Counted from the first letter of the stretch, positions 38,035 through 51,739 are shown. The stretch is DNA of 64,000 bases from Acanthornis magna (GCA_036785705.1 JAWUZG010000015.1:5719001-5783000); one strand, 5' to 3'. The notes: a model not told the origin generated them from the letters alone. Translations and numbers: made by a program.

Positions 38035-38396
38035 CGGCCCCGCCCCTCCCGACAGCCCCGCCCCATAGGGACAGAACAGCCCCACAGAGACAGCCCCGCC
38101 CCACAGGGACGGCCCCGACCCACAGAGACAGCCCCGCCCCATAGGGACAGGACAGCCCCACAGAGACAGCCCCGCCCCATAGGGACAGGACAGCCCTACA
38201 GAGACGGCCCCGACCCACAGAGACGGCCCCGCCCCACAGAGACGGCCCCGCCCCTCCCGACAGCCCCATAGGGACAGGACAGCCCCACAGAGACAGTCCC
38301 GCCCCACAGAGACAGCCCCGCCCCGCCCCACAGGGACGGCCCCGCCCCACAGAGACGGCCCCAGAGAGACAGCCCCGCCCCACAGAGACAGGACAG
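38035..38396. repeat. GC-rich minisatellite, about 19-bp unit
   Basis: About 18 degenerate copies of a unit like CCCCGCCCCACAGAGACAG fill the space between the ZNFX1 poly(A) site and the CCNDBP1 promoter. Variants with ATAGGGACAGGACAG and ACAGGGACGG alternate, so higher-order units near 38 bp are visible. The long open frames it contains on several frames come from the repeat and are not genes. The other strand carries many G runs. Confidence 0.9.
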
Positions 38397-38418
38397 CGTG
38401 GTTGGCAGCGATACACAC

Positions 38419-38424
38419 TTTATT
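38419..38424 (-). terminator. ZNFX1: poly(A) signal of ZNFX1
   Basis: TTTATT on the + strand reads AATAAA on the coding strand, about 80 bases after the TAG stop at 38505-38507. The 3' UTR would be very short. Confidence 0.7.
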
Positions 38425-38504
38425 AGTGAGGAAGGAAGTGGGTAAAGCAGCGGGGCTGTGCCCCCGTGTGCGCGTCTGTGATAAGAAGCGAGGCTCACAC
38501 CCCA

Positions 38505-41500
38505 CTACATCAGCCGGCGGAGGTCCTCGAAGTTGAGCATGTTGTTGGCCACATCGGACCAGGCTGCGTGGCTCGCCCCGTCCATCTCCGGGGCCAGCCT
38601 GTTGCTGCTCTCCAGAGTGTGGTTCGTGCCTCCGATGACTTCATGGCATTCAGGACACGTACCCCTTTGCATTGCCCCCCCACACTCCCCAATGACATAG
38701 ATATGTCCATTTTTGCACTTGAACCAGTGGCCACGGGGACAGCCAATAGCACTGACAATCTGCACCCGCTCAGCTTCAGAAATCCCCAGCCCTGACATGG
38801 GCAAGACAGCACTGATCTTCTCCAGGTGAGCCTTCACTGCAGCCTCATCCTCCTCTGTGAATTTCTTTGTCCCTTCCAGGATCTCACGTGCACCCTTAAT
38901 CTTTGCTGCAATGTCTGAGGAGATGATCCTACTTGCTTTGCACCTTGCCAAGAGGCTCAGCAAATAAGTCAGTCTCTGGATCTCAGACTGCAGGTCAGAG
39001 AGCTCCTGTCCTGTAAAACTGATGCGTGGCATATCCAGCCACTTCTGGACTTCATCCAGCCTGTTTCTCACCCTCTCCCTTTCATTCTCATCAATTTTGT
39101 TCATAGAATGGGTTAGATCTGCTACACGGTCGTAGAAATTAAGCAGGTTTTCAATTAGTCCGATACTCTTTGTGGAGAGAGCAGAAGCTTTTAGTTTAAT
39201 TTCCAGCATGGTGTACTTAGACGGTAGATTATTCTTCAGAATAGCATTCCGTTCCAGTGCAGCCAGCAGTCTCTTTCTGCCAGACTCAATTTCCTCTGTT
39301 GGGCCTTGGATTTTCTGTTTCACCCGTTCTATCTCCTCCACCTGCCTTTTCACACTGCTACCATATCTCAGATTTTTTCTGATAGGTGTCTGACACAGAG
39401 GGCACACCTTCAGCTTGACAACATCATCATCTTCATCCATATAATGGTCAAGGCCTTGGGACTCAAAGACATGGCCGCAATCTTCAAGCTGTACAAATCG
39501 AGCATCTGGGTCATCCTCAAAGCCAAAGAAGATCTGAGTGAGTTCCTCGTGGTCACAAATAAGGCACTTCTTTGGGCAGGGCTCTCCACACAATCCAACA
39601 CAGGGATGACCACAGGGCAGTATCTTAGGACATGGAACATTGCAGCGAGGCCTGTTGCACGGCTCAGAGCAAAGGTTCGTACACTGGTAGTGCTGGCACT
39701 GCCACTCACATGGCTCAGCACAAGGAACACAGCTCTCCCAACATTTCTTTTTGCACTTACTGTGAATACAATAGTTCTGACATTCCTTCTGACAAGGAGG
39801 GCATTCTGCAGTACAAGGGTGCTGACACTTGTGGGAGCAGATCAAGAAGCGCTTGCATGGGCTGTTACATGCCATATGAAATCTTCCTCCAAAGCAAGTA
39901 TGACAGGACCCTGGGCATACATGACCACATGCCAGTGTGACAGAACATTCACTCTTACATTCCACAGCCTCCTCACGTCCCATCGTAGGGACCCAGCATT
40001 CAACTTTCTGCTTGTGGCCACATTTCAGTGTGGCTGTAACCTGTTCACGACATGGCAGGAACATAAGGCATTCCTCCCCACAGGAATTCCTGCATGTGTG
40101 TCCACAGTTCAACTTCTTCTGGCAAGGTTCTAGACACTTAAATTCCCCCTCTGGAATATGGCATGGCACCATCTGCTTGTGGCCACACTTGGAAATAATT
40201 TTCTCTACCTTCACCATACATTTTCCACAGGGCTTATAACATGACTTCGGGCAGCGGTGCCCATCTGCACAAAGCACCTTTTGACAAGGCTTCAGGCAGT
40301 GATAGTTTTTGTGCTCCAGGTCATATGGGTGACATGCCCTTGTGCAAACGTGTCCACAGCTCAACCTATACTCACAGGGACGACTACAGCCTCCCTCTGG
40401 GACTTTGCTGAAGTCTTTACCTGTAGATACCTGTGTCTTGGTTTCAGGGTGGTTTTGACAGCAAAGCTCCAGTGACTGGCCAATGTGACCATTCTCCCCT
40501 AGGGTTTGAATGATCTTGCTCCAGAGAGGAACCTTGCCAAGCATTCTCATGTTTCCAATACAATACAGTCCTTTCTTGGCTCTAGATAATGCCACACATA
40601 TCCGATTAGGGATCTGCAAGAACCCAGGTCTCTGCTCTTTGTTGCTCCGCACTAGTGACAGCAGAATAATGTCATTCTCCTCTCCCTGGTATTTATCTAC
40701 TACATGAACCTTCACACCTTCAAAGATCTTCGCTGGCATGAGCTTACGCAGACAGAAGAACTGTCCAGTATAAGTAGTGAGAATGGTGATCTGAGAAGGT
40801 TCGTAGCCCTGACACAAGAAGTATCTGCACAGTTCCACTACAAAGTGGGCCTCATGTGGGTTCTGGTGGCTTTTCCCTTCCTGGATCTCTTGCTCAGGAA
40901 CCTCATGTTCCACAAAGAAGATGTTAGTTGAGACACCCTGAAACAAGAGGAAGGATGTCAGAATGAGAATTCTATTTTTTTGTCACCCCAACCTGTTTCC
41001 ATGTCCCTGATCATCCACTGACAGGAGGACTTTTAAGCAGATGACTACAGTATGGAGTTACTGTGTACTTAGGTGATTTCCTCTTAGATTTCCATAGGTT
41101 ATTAATCAAATGCCCATTTCAGCTTATTGGTAACATTTCAGTATTCTAGTATGAAATCAGTTCCTGTAGATTATTTCATTCCCTGTCTTTCCAGAGATGC
41201 TTCTGCTACACCTTTCCAGATTATACAAAAGAGAACATGAAGTGTTAGTAACATTTCTCAAAGCATATTCATGGAGTGAAGAATGTCTTGTTTTGGCCCT
41301 GTGAGAAAAAGATATTAAGCTACCAGTGCACAAGGCTTTGCACTTGCCTAGAACATGCCTTCTCTGTTCTTGCAAGAAAAACAAAGCAGCAAGGAAGATT
41401 GCTTTTTCACCAGAAAAACTAGGCATGCTAGGACTCCAGTAGTCACTTGCTAGCTCATGGGGTGTAGAGTTGACTGCTCACCTGTTCAAAAATTCTATTT

Positions 41501-44500
41501 GCCTTGAGTTAGCAGGGACTTTTATTTTTTTTTTCCTATTACCTGGAATTATTCTACCTATAAGAAATTACTGCTCTGCCTGCCAAAACCCAGCGAATAA
41601 TTTTATCAGGAAGGAACAGTTTTTGTAGATCAAGCACAGATCTCTGGTCTTCCAAGGTGTCCATAGGGGCATAGTATCCAGTGGAGTAACCTACATTGAT
41701 TATTTTACTAGCTGGGAAGATGCAATTTTGATGCCTTTTGGTATCTCAAGTTTGTATTAAGGCCAGATGGGATCACAAGATTCTCCAAAATAGCCCGTCA
41801 TAGGAGAAATGGGGTAAAATTTTGTGGTCTCCCAAGCTGTTGTGTGTTTTGGGTGGTATTTTTGTGGTTTGTCAGGGTTTTGTTTGGTTGGATTTTGGAG
41901 GGGGGTTTATTTGGGTTTCTAATTTATTTAACTACACTGTCTTCTACAAAGACTTTTGGATTTCAAGATACCAAAAGAGGACCTGACACTTTCCCAGATA
42001 GCTTATTCTAATAATTATATCTTCACTATTAATTTTCTCTTGTATAACTCCTGCTATAGTTTTCACTATGTTTCCCCCATCCATTAAAGAACTTTTAACT
42101 AGTTAGTATTGTTTTTTTTATTAAGACAGATTTACATAGGCTAAGCTACTGTAATGCTATTTCTGTAACTGCCTCCAATCTTTCTCCCAGGGTATTCAGT
42201 AGCTTGTGTTTCAGAGATCCAAGGCCATCAGTGTAAAATTGTAACCTTGGTTCAGACTTCTGGGAAAATAGTTCAATTGTGACAGAGAGCTGTGAGCAAG
42301 TCTGCAGAAATGGGCTATGCAAGATTTGCAAGGGAAAATTACAGACAGAGAGATGATTGTTAATAGCCCAAAGATGCAAGAAAAGCACCAACACAGAGAT
42401 ACATGAAGTCCAGATTAGGGTGAGGAAACACAAATCAGAAAACAGGAAGTGAGTGTTAAGATGGAAACTCAGTATCATTAAGGAAAAGGCAAAGATTGAT
42501 GCTTCTGATACCCAAGGCAAGCATTCTAATAACTTACTAAATTCCGGCTGTTTATTGTGCATGTTAGACAATAAGTGTGTACTTTCTACTTGTAAACTGC
42601 ACAGATTTTCTTTGCAGATGTTGTTTATTGGCAAAATGCCCAAACAGACGACCCATGGAAAAAGGGTTCCAGTAATCCAGCCACCTATCTTGTGTTGGAG
42701 TTTCACATATTATGCTTTAAGTCTTTCATTTAAGATTTCTTCCTAGCTTTCAAACTCCTACAATTCTTTTGTTCCCTCTTCCATTTTTTACTGTTTGAGT
42801 CATTGGTATTGGATCCATTTCCAGTGTCCACCATTACTAATGTCAGAACAACTACAAATTACTTGCCTAATTCTGTATCACACAATTCCTTGATTCAGGT
42901 ATAAATTTCAATAACTGAGTTTGACCTAAGAGTTTGAAATCCCTGAACACTGTATTTTACAGCAACTCATTTAGCCAGTAACAGGGGACAAAAGCAACTG
43001 CTTGGATTGCTTAAAACTCACTTTTATATTCTCATATTCCAGGACAGAGGGATGGTTTTCCAGCTTCTGGTATATATGAGGACTGATAAGCTGGGCAATT
43101 TCAGGGCGCATGCGGTGCTGAAACAGAAAAGAGTTTTATCAGTCTTGAGGAAGGAGCATCATATTTCCCTGTCAATATTCTGTTGCTCCACTGTACAGAC
43201 TGTGGCTGAATACAAGACAAGGATGACTTTTCAATAAGAGACTAGAAGGGAGCACTTCCCAATCCCTGCTCTCCTCCACCCCATTGCTGACACCACCACC
43301 AACTACTGGAATGGTAGTAGCAGAGTATCTTCAAGAAAATCTCTTGGTAAGGTTGTTGTACAAGAATGCTGGTTTCACACTTATAGATAACAAAAGCCAG
43401 CACTTCACCTTAACTACTAAATGAGCTCTTCAAGTGCCTTTAATACAGGACTGCTGGTGGTAGAATTAACTTCCTGGGGCACCAATATAAATGATTATAG
43501 CAATTTAGCAGGAAGCAGCCTGAGAAGAATTGTGCTGTCCCACCTCACAAAATTCTGGAAGTTTCAGTTGCCACAATAAACCATGCTCTTTGCACAAAAA
43601 AATGAGAACCACAGTGCTGTGGACAATATCACTGAATAACTGAAAATACAGTGGAACTCTGTGTCAGTTTGACAGCTCCTACCACTCTTCTCAAAAGTTA
43701 GATAGTACATTCTTTTCTTTTAGGCTGCTCTTACAATGTAAATATAAACTTAAGCGTATTACAAACTTAAAACAACCTAAATGCAAATGCCATGGAGTTT
43801 TTTATAGCTCTTCCTTACTTGATATTTTAGACAGACAAAGGGGAAATCCACTTTGATCAGACGTTCAAAGAGAGACACTTCAAGGCTGAAGTTCTTGGCC
43901 AGGTCGTATACATTTGCACTAGGCTGCAACTGAAAGAGAAGGAATAGGAGGTCCATGTTTAGTACTTGTCCTACATGTTGGTAAGATTTTTCACTCTCAT
44001 TTTGTGTGACTGGTCCCCCACTGAAAGACCAGAGACTGGATTCTTGCAGAAGTGCTACATATCAAAGCTAGATACAGTCACAATCGAAGTACTTGTAAAA
44101 TGGTATGAGTTAAACTAAAACACCAGTCCCACAGGAGCTCTACTCTAAAACTACAGGAGACAGACCTGTGATATCTGTGGAAGCTGGGGAGCAACAAACC
44201 TTGGCAATTTTCACACACGGTGTTTGGTTAGACAGTTCTTCTTCATTAGCACAGCAGATAGAGACATTAGTCATGAAAGTTACCTGCTGGTGATCTCCAA
44301 TGAGGATGAGGTGCTGGCAGTCTTTACTCAGAGTAGTAATGGTATGAGCCTCAAGCACCTCTGCTGCCTCTTCTACAATGATAATTTGCGGCTTTATGCT
44401 CTGCAAGATCTGTCGGTATTTGGCAGCACCTGAGCAGGGACAGAAGATAAACCTTAAGATATAACTACATTCAAGCAGTAAGATGAGAGTTTTCACAGAG

Positions 44501-47500
44501 AGGAGTAGGCTCTGTCTCAGAAAAGACTGGGATTCTTCCCAACATTCCCCATTTCAACACTCAGCTTTTTGAATTTTAAAACAGCACCATATCTGGGATG
44601 GCTTCTGTATGAAGAGTTAAGGAAGGCAGGTGGGGATTAGTCCTGTGCCGGCCTTGGTCCTTTCTCAATGCTCCCTTCAGACAAAAGATACACTCAATAC
44701 ATTGTTTTACACACATAAATAAGCCTTAAATTGTCTCTTCAAAGGGACATACTACAATGACCTTGACACTACCATCTCCAGAAGGTGCTGTGGGAATAGC
44801 AATATAGATATTAGCTGTGCCTTACTCAGGCACAAGTGGTGCAGTTCTATTAGAAGAATGCTGCTCAGGACAGGGGGAGTGCAAAAGGGCACAGAAGCTG
44901 CTCATGCCACTAATTGACAACTCTCACAACAGCTCCATTTGCAAAGGGAGTCAGAGATTAAAAAGGCTCCAGACTAATGCAGAGCCTGACCCAGGCTATG
45001 AAGCAGCACATGATACTAATCTTTCAGCAAAAAAGTTCTTTAAACATGACTGAAAGCAATACAATACTGGTTTGCTTCCCCACTGCTCTGCACCTGTAGT
45101 TGTCATCCCCACAATTCTGGCCTCATTGAGAATGAAGAGATCTTGCTGCAGCTTCAGTTCTTTCAGTCTTTCTGCTGCTGCCTGATACTGCTGTTCATGC
45201 TTCAGAATGTCCTCTCGAATAAAACCCTGGTAAGTCTTCAGCCAAAGTCTGGGAAGAAAGTGTCATTATCACACACCGCAAGAAAAACAGGATGGTGATC
45301 CACAAGTTCTGAGTGGATTCAGTTCAAAACTTCTCCTGTGTCTTTTAGGCAACCAATTATTACCATCTGTACTTAGTCCCGAACATGTAAAAATGCAGGG
45401 CGTGATATTGCTTCCCATGCAGTACTAGGAGGGTAAGAACAAGCATGTTCAAACAAGGAGCTGAACAGATAGAGACAGAAACATCATGGCTTGACACAGT
45501 TTGCAAACTGGAACAATCCTAAACACTTGCCTGACAGGCCCTGCAAAATAGCTTTGTCACCTGTAAAGCCTCCAGCGGGAGCTCAGGTCAAGTTGCCACA
45601 GATCCTGAATAGCATTGGCCTCTAACTCTGTCATTGTGTTCAGTTTACGGAGCTCAACCTTCACCTTCTGCTTCATTTTCCTCCTCTGGCCACGAGTTAC
45701 CTGCAAGGAAAAAAAAAGAAAAGCTCCCCAATAAGCAGTAACAGTACAAAGATTCTTTTGTATTAGCATCCCCATGTTATTCTTTACAGTCATTCTTATG
45801 CATGCAGCTACCTCCCACTGCATGGTCTCCTGTAGTGGTTGAGCTGTTTCTTCTTCCTGGTCCAGTTTCATAGCCAACATGGCACTGGCTAGTCCATGAA
45901 CAGCTCTGTTATCCTTGTCCTTCCTCCTCCAAGGGTTTGCTATCTTTTCATCTTCAATCACTCTCTCAGCTTCAATCAGGTCAGCCATCTCTGGGATCTC
46001 CAAAAGTTCCTCTTCTGTTTCACCTTCTTCCTCCTCCTCTCCTTCCTGCTGATCATCTGTGAGAGCGACCAGTCACATGCAGTAAGCTACAGCCACTCTA
46101 TCAGTGCAGCAGTCAGATCATTATGTGGAAATAAGGATTAATTTTCTTTCCACTCCCTCAGAGTATCACACATCAGTCTGTGCCTGTTAAGTAGCAGTGT
46201 CGCTTTTCTAGCACACATGCACTGCTTAGGTAAACACATTTGTAGAGGATGCATGGGGGGTGAGTGTCTTTTTGATGTTTATTGGTTTTGTTTTGTTTGT
46301 TTTACCTGGATTTTCAGCCCAAACATTCTCTCCAGCATTCTGGGTGAAGACAGATTCACCAAGACCCAGCCACTCCAGAATCACTGAGTGTCGTGAACCA
46401 CTGTAGTGAAACTCAGTGTCCTCCTGATAGAGGGAAAGTCAAATCAGCCAGGCCTATTGCACTTCAGAGTCTTAGGACAATGCCAAAGCAGCACCCTAAA
46501 GCAGCAGGCAACTAGGACAAGACTCTCTGAGAGACCCTTCAAGCAGCCCCAGATCTTCAGAAAGGTCACCCTTCCTCCCCTTCCGTTTAAGATGCTTTTA
46601 TTTGGGCTCTTGCATTTTTATGCTACTAAAGACCACTTAGATTCTCTGCAGTTAAAAGGAGCAAAAGTCAAAGCCCCTGCTTGCCCTGCCTGGTCTAGAC
46701 TACTGTCGTTTGGCACAGCTTGCTCTTCACTCCCTTAATTTCCCAGTAACCAAATGATGCTAAAAAGATGTGTGCTGGGGGAACCTCAGACCCATTAGCA
46801 GAAAGGATAATGAGCATGCACTGGGACTTCTTGACTCAGAAGAAAGGAACCTCTCTTACCAGACCCATCATCAGACTGGCCCAGTGCTGGGCCGCAATGT
46901 GCGGTTTCAAGTAGCGCTCATGCAGAACTCCGTAGGTCGTGCACTCCAGTCGCTTCGCTCCTTCATGGAGCTCCTGCTCAACTTCTGCCATCTCACTCAT
47001 TATCTACTCATAACAAAGAGAAGGGAGGCAGTGTCACACTCAGAGAAACAAAGTTCAGAAACAGGAGGACAAAAAACTGACAGAAGAATTAAGAGGCCAA
47101 ATTCGGCATAAAACAAGGTGAAAGACCGGGTGTGGGGGAGGTTTATTATCTCCTCCAATGCACAGGCAACCCAGTCCCAGCATCTCCAGGGAGGTCTGCA
47201 CCTACATTTGCATAGGCTCTGGGGAGGTAGTTTGGGAAGTCAAATCTGGAGGAAGACACCCTCCTCAGCTCTTTCAAGGTGAATCTGTGCAGGGCCACAC
47301 TGCTACTCCTGCCACCAACACGCACTATCCCATCTCTTTGAAATGAGAGTATTCCTGTGAATGAAAGAGAAATATTAGAACTAAGGGCCAAGCTCAGTTT
47401 TCAGCAGTAGGACAAGAGGTAGGAAAAACACCCTTTGACTGCAAATCTTACAGTGGTTTGCTCTGAGTGAAGTTTTCTTAATCTATATCAGTGGGGCCAG

Positions 47501-50500
47501 AGTCACTATAAATAATCAAAACAAAATGCAGGTTATCATGCCATAAGACGAGCAGAGTAAGAGTTACAGTATAGTTTCTAATTACAGGTTCTAATAGCAG
47601 CTTGCCTGGACAATTTGTGGATGCATTACCCCTTGAAGTGTTCCAGGCCAGGCTGGACAGAGCTTGGAGCAACCTGGTCTAGTGAAAGGTGTCCCTGTCT
47701 GTGGCAGGTGGGTTGTAACTCAATGATCTTTAAGGTACTTCCAACCCAAACCATTCTATGATCCTATGATTCTACCTCCATCCTACCTGCAGGTACTCTT
47801 ACCTTCTAAGAACTGATCCAGTGCATGGTTAGTGTAGCAGACTATAAGGATGGGACGCTTCCCATAAGTGCCTTGCCATGCGTCTTCATTAGTCAAGAGA
47901 GCCTGAACAATCTTCAAACCCACGTAAGTCTTCCCTGCAAAACAAGCTCAGAATCAGAAAAGGGTAACCCACCCTCTATGAGTGCCTCGAAACACCGAAA
48001 TAATCAAAAACAGATACAAGACTTCTTTCTAGGCTGCCAATCAGGTACCAAGAGAACTGACCCCAGGGGTAACTAGCTTTCAAAATGCAGACAAAGTAGT
48101 ATGACACTGACTTTCTGGCCTATAGTTGAGTAAGGCCACAGTCTGTAAGGATGTTGTTTTTTGGATAATACATCTGGACACATGGTTTTCTCTCCCACTG
48201 CATCCCACAGGTCACTCTGATACTGGCGTCATACATGACATTTGGCTGCACATGAAACATCCACATACTAGTGGAATACAAACAGTGGTGCTTGTTGAGT
48301 TCAGGTACCATTTAAAACAATTATAATTAATCTTGTAATACTTTATTCACACCATGGTTCATGGCTGGATGCTCCCAATGCTCTAACACGCCACGAAGAC
48401 AAGTAGGAGTGCTGCACAGCAAGAGGGATCATGTTCTCATGATTGAAAACTTCTTCACCCCAATAGACAAGCACAGCCAACAGTGCAGTTGCACTGCTTG
48501 GAGTTGTCTGCTTGCATCTAGGTGGGCAAAGATCAGATGTGATATTTCAAGATATTAACTGTCTCTACAGCTGGGCCACTCAAACATCAATTAAGTCACA
48601 GGACTAAAGCTTTGGAGACAGTACAGCTGGCTTTCTCTGAAGTTAATCTATCTAGATGGGGGAATCAATGAGAACTCCTTAAATTACAGAGCCTTTAAGC
48701 AAATATTTCTCACCTGTGCCAGGAGGTCCTTGGATAATAGCCAACTCCTTGGTGAGTGCAAGATTCAATGCCTGCATCTGAGACTCATCTAATCTCAAGG
48801 CTTCCATTGAAAGCCATTGATCAGGATCTAGAATGTTGACACTTCTCAAGCTATTGGGGCACACCTCTTTAGGTGAAGTCTTTACCAAGTGTGCAAAGTT
48901 GTAGGCAGTAGCCTTTGTCAGGTATGCTGGCTCCTTCACCTGTGCATCACATTCCACAATGTACTTCTGGAATGGGATATCTTCTTCCCGCATTTTCTGC
49001 AACCCTTCTAACACATGCCGATAGGCCTCAAAGTAGGCAGTTGTCTCTACCATGAGGAAAGAGTCTGAGGGTTGGACCTCTGCAAGCAGTGCCTGGCTCT
49101 CTGCATCAAAACACAGCTCCACAAACCCATTGTCAAGTTCTGCAGCCTCACGATTAGAAACCGTGGCAAAAAGGAATGTTTCAAAGTGATCTTGGGACAT
49201 GCAGACCAAGGATCCATATATCAATCGTTTGGAATTCCGCCATTGTACAAACCTCAATGGTTTTGTGTCAAACTGGACCTTGTAAACAATACCAGTTGAG
49301 GTACAACGCGGGGCAATAATCCGTGTGTCAAAGTAGATCCTGATATCATCAAATGTTTTCTTTCTCAAATTTCTGTCCTGAAGACTCTGCAAAACCTCTA
49401 TGATACCTTCCCTTAAAGGCCTTACAAAGTCTTCTCTCAAAAGTCGGAAGTGGGTTTCAAGGTAAATGCTGGTGCTTTCGTATCTTCCAGAAACAATATT
49501 GGGACGTAGAAAAGGTTTCTCCTTACTGTGTATCTCATCATATGTTGGATAAATGCTCATGATACGATATGTTTCTTCTTGCCCAACTTGAGGCTGCACA
49601 AATGTACAGTTATCTGCCCTCAGTGTGCCTTCACGTTTCTTCTCCTGCAGATGCTGCATGAGCATCTGGACTTCATTGAGATTCTTCTCTGTCTCTTCTG
49701 TAATGTCCACACCAGAAGCTCTCAGGGCATTTATGGATGCTGGCAAGACTGCCAAGAGAACAGAGACTTTCTGCACAGAGCTGGCTGGGAAAGTACTGAT
49801 CAGGTACTGAAGAAGTAAAATAATGTTGCTGAGATGCTCAGGGTACTCATGGCGTACAGCAGGAACTACTTCTGTTACCATGTCTGACACATACTGCGGC
49901 AGACAGACCTTGAGAAAGTTGGACTCCTTCACCACTCCAAGAACCTGTTGGACACTCTGTCTATCCTTCTGGGATAGACATGCTTTTTGAAGCACCTGGC
50001 AAATGAGCTGAACGAAATTGTTGTTCATAGTTGTTTGGGAAAGGAGTTCCTTCAACCCTGAACTGGAAGCAAGTGTGATGACAACTTCTGAGGGGTCTTT
50101 CTTGAGGAGACTTTCTAAGAATTTATAGCCAATCCTTCTGGCTTGCCGAGGCTGCTCACTGTGGTGGACACCACCTGGGCTAGCATTCTGGTTGAAATGA
50201 GGATTCTCTCGAGGTTGCAACCTCCGTCTGCAACCTTCATTTTCCCACCCACTCCTCAGCCCTCTCCCTCTACCTCCTCCCTGAGCTTGTCCACCTCGAT
50301 ATCTCCTTCCCCTGCCTCCATTTTCTTGCTCATTCCAGGGTCCTCTGGTCCTCTCACGAGCTTGTCCAAGCTGATACCTCCTTCCTCTAAATGCATTTTC
50401 TTGCTCATTCCAGGGTCCTCTGCCCCTCTCATGTGTTTGCCCACCTTGATGCCTCATTCTCTTTCCTTCATTCTCATGTTCAGTCCAGAATCCAGTGGCT

Positions 50501-51449
50501 CCACTGTTGGCCTGTTCACCTTGGATTCCTGGTTTATTCTTACTTGATTGGGGAACCTTTGAAATCCAACTGCCAAATCTCTCTTCACTTTGCCTATGTA
50601 GAAGAGTATGATTGCTTTCTTGGAGGTTTTCCCCTAACTGAGGTGCCTGGCTCATTATTTGTTCTTTTTCTCCTCCTCCAACAGAGGCAGTATCTAAATG
50701 AAGTGCATGCCCTTAAAAAAAAAAAAAAACCACTCCTTAATTATAAATCAACCACATGAACGTGCCTCCCAACATGAATGAGCATATTGACCTGACAGCA
50801 TATTTTGAGCATTTGACATCAGGTTAAAAAACTATTATATTTGCACACAGACTTTCAAATTGGTCTCATTTGTACCCCTTTTTCTAACTGCTAAAGAGAC
50901 TGCCAAGCTTAGAGCTCACTTGAGCTACAAAAAACCAAACCTTTTTTTCCACAGAACTGAAAGCAGAAGTAAGGAAGGTGAAAGGTGAATTTTCCTCTAC
51001 AGGACAGCATTTCCTCGGGTGTTAGTCATCAGTGAAATAATGCCAGGGCAGCCGCAGCTGACTTGAACTGGCTGTACACAGCACACTCAAAACATGGAGC
51101 TTTTGGACAAAGTCCAGCCTCTCGGAGTAGCCAGAAGCACAGCCCACGGAGCCTTTATCAGGGTCTCCACGGGACGCTTAGGAAAGCATTGACTGCTATC
51201 AGGAGCAAATAACAAGAGCTGCTGCGATACATCACCGCATCATGGCCCCACACAGACTTCAAGGGCAAATAAGGAAGTGTTGAAACTCAGCCCTGAGAGA
51301 AAACCTCACTGTACACAGGCAGGGGAGTAGCGGATCGCCGTGTACCAGCACCACCCCCAGCCCTCCTGCCCCGCATTCCCCATGCGACCCTCACCTCTCG
51401 CTCCACCTCGGGGGCGCCGGGCGTGAGGCTCCTGCTCAGGACCCTCCAT
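38505..51449 (-). CDS. ZNFX1: NFX1-type zinc finger-containing helicase ZNFX1
   Basis: Coding exons in gene order: 51449-51395, 50711-48714, 47934-47803, 47354-47206, 47003-46860, 46423-46306, 46056-45812, 45700-45561, 45248-45094, 44429-44284, 43929-43819, 43117-43022, 40937-38505. All phases agree and give 1973 codons (human 1918). Order of domains: basic RG-rich repeats about 92-185, an armadillo-like region about 190-370, then a superfamily 1 helicase with GPPGTGKT at 680-687, split across exons 2 and 3, VEEAAEV near 1064, GDHQQ 1090-1094, QHRM near 1132, DKYQGEEND and [12 protein letters not shown]1-type cysteine-rich fingers fill about 1350-1630 and an RZ-type finger lies near 1899-1933. 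The mammalian protein is an interferon-inducible dsRNA sensor at mitochondria. An in-frame ATG at 51605 could extend the N-terminus by 52 residues; I chose 51449 by likeness to human MEE. Confidence 0.95.
47620..47777 (+). mobile_element. CR1-like 3' end fragment in ZNFX1 intron 3
   Basis: Visible are TTCCAGGCCAGGCTGGACAG, GAGCAACCTGGTCTAGTG and the terminal TTCTATGATCCTATGATTCT, the short tail repeat typical of CR1 3' ends. It lies 26 bp from the end of ZNFX1 exon 3 at 47803, opposite to ZNFX1 transcription. Confidence 0.85.
50211..50493 (-). repeat. ZNFX1: 75-bp coding repeats, RG-rich N-terminus of ZNFX1
   Basis: Residues about 92-185 of ZNFX1 consist of four degenerate repeats of 25-27 residues. 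Repeats two and three both begin GPWNEQEN and continue with an RGRRY motif; repeat one begins [12 protein letters not shown] and repeat four [10 protein letters not shown]. The matching DNA repeats are plain on the + strand as recurring CTCATTCCAGGGTCCTCT. Arginine-glycine stretches of this sort often bind RNA. Confidence 0.85.
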
Positions 51450-51634
51450 CGTCCGGCCTGGGACTCCTCCGGGCGTGCTCCAGCTCTCCGGGGCGAGGGC
51501 AGCGCTGGGCGCTGGGACCGTGGCGCTGCTGCCGCCGAGCACGGGCGGTGCTGCGCTGCGCTCCCCGCACAGCCCGGGAGCCGCCGCGACTGCCCCGACA
51601 CCCACGAACGCTTCCCCTTTCCAGTTCCCCGCAA

Positions 51635-51647
51635 AGTTTCACTTTCC
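51635..51647 (-). promoter_or_regulatory. interferon-stimulated response element (ISRE), site 1
   Basis: AGTTTCACTTTCC on the + strand reads GGAAAGTGAAACT on the ZNFX1 strand, a full match to the classical ISRE. It is about 186-198 bases upstream of the ZNFX1 start codon. It sits in a partial 25-bp tandem repeat: CTTTCCAGTTCCCCGCAA occurs at 51617-51634 and 51642-51659. Confidence 0.75.
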
Positions 51648-51739
51648 AGTTCCCCGCAAGTCCCGCCCGGTGGGCAGAGCCCCCGCCCTCGTACACCGGC
51701 CGGCAGAGCCCCTGAAAAGGAGCTTCTCCTCTCCCCAGC

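Noticed and set aside
37527..38505. Long open frames on both strands over the CCNDBP1 5' region and minisatellite
   Set aside because: They follow the repeat period and GC-rich composition, overlap one another in several frames, and translate into repeats without family likeness.
39306..40133. 275-codon + strand frame opposite the ZNFX1 last exon
   Set aside because: It lies antisense to the cysteine-rich ZNFX1 exon, where the biased codons keep the other strand open.
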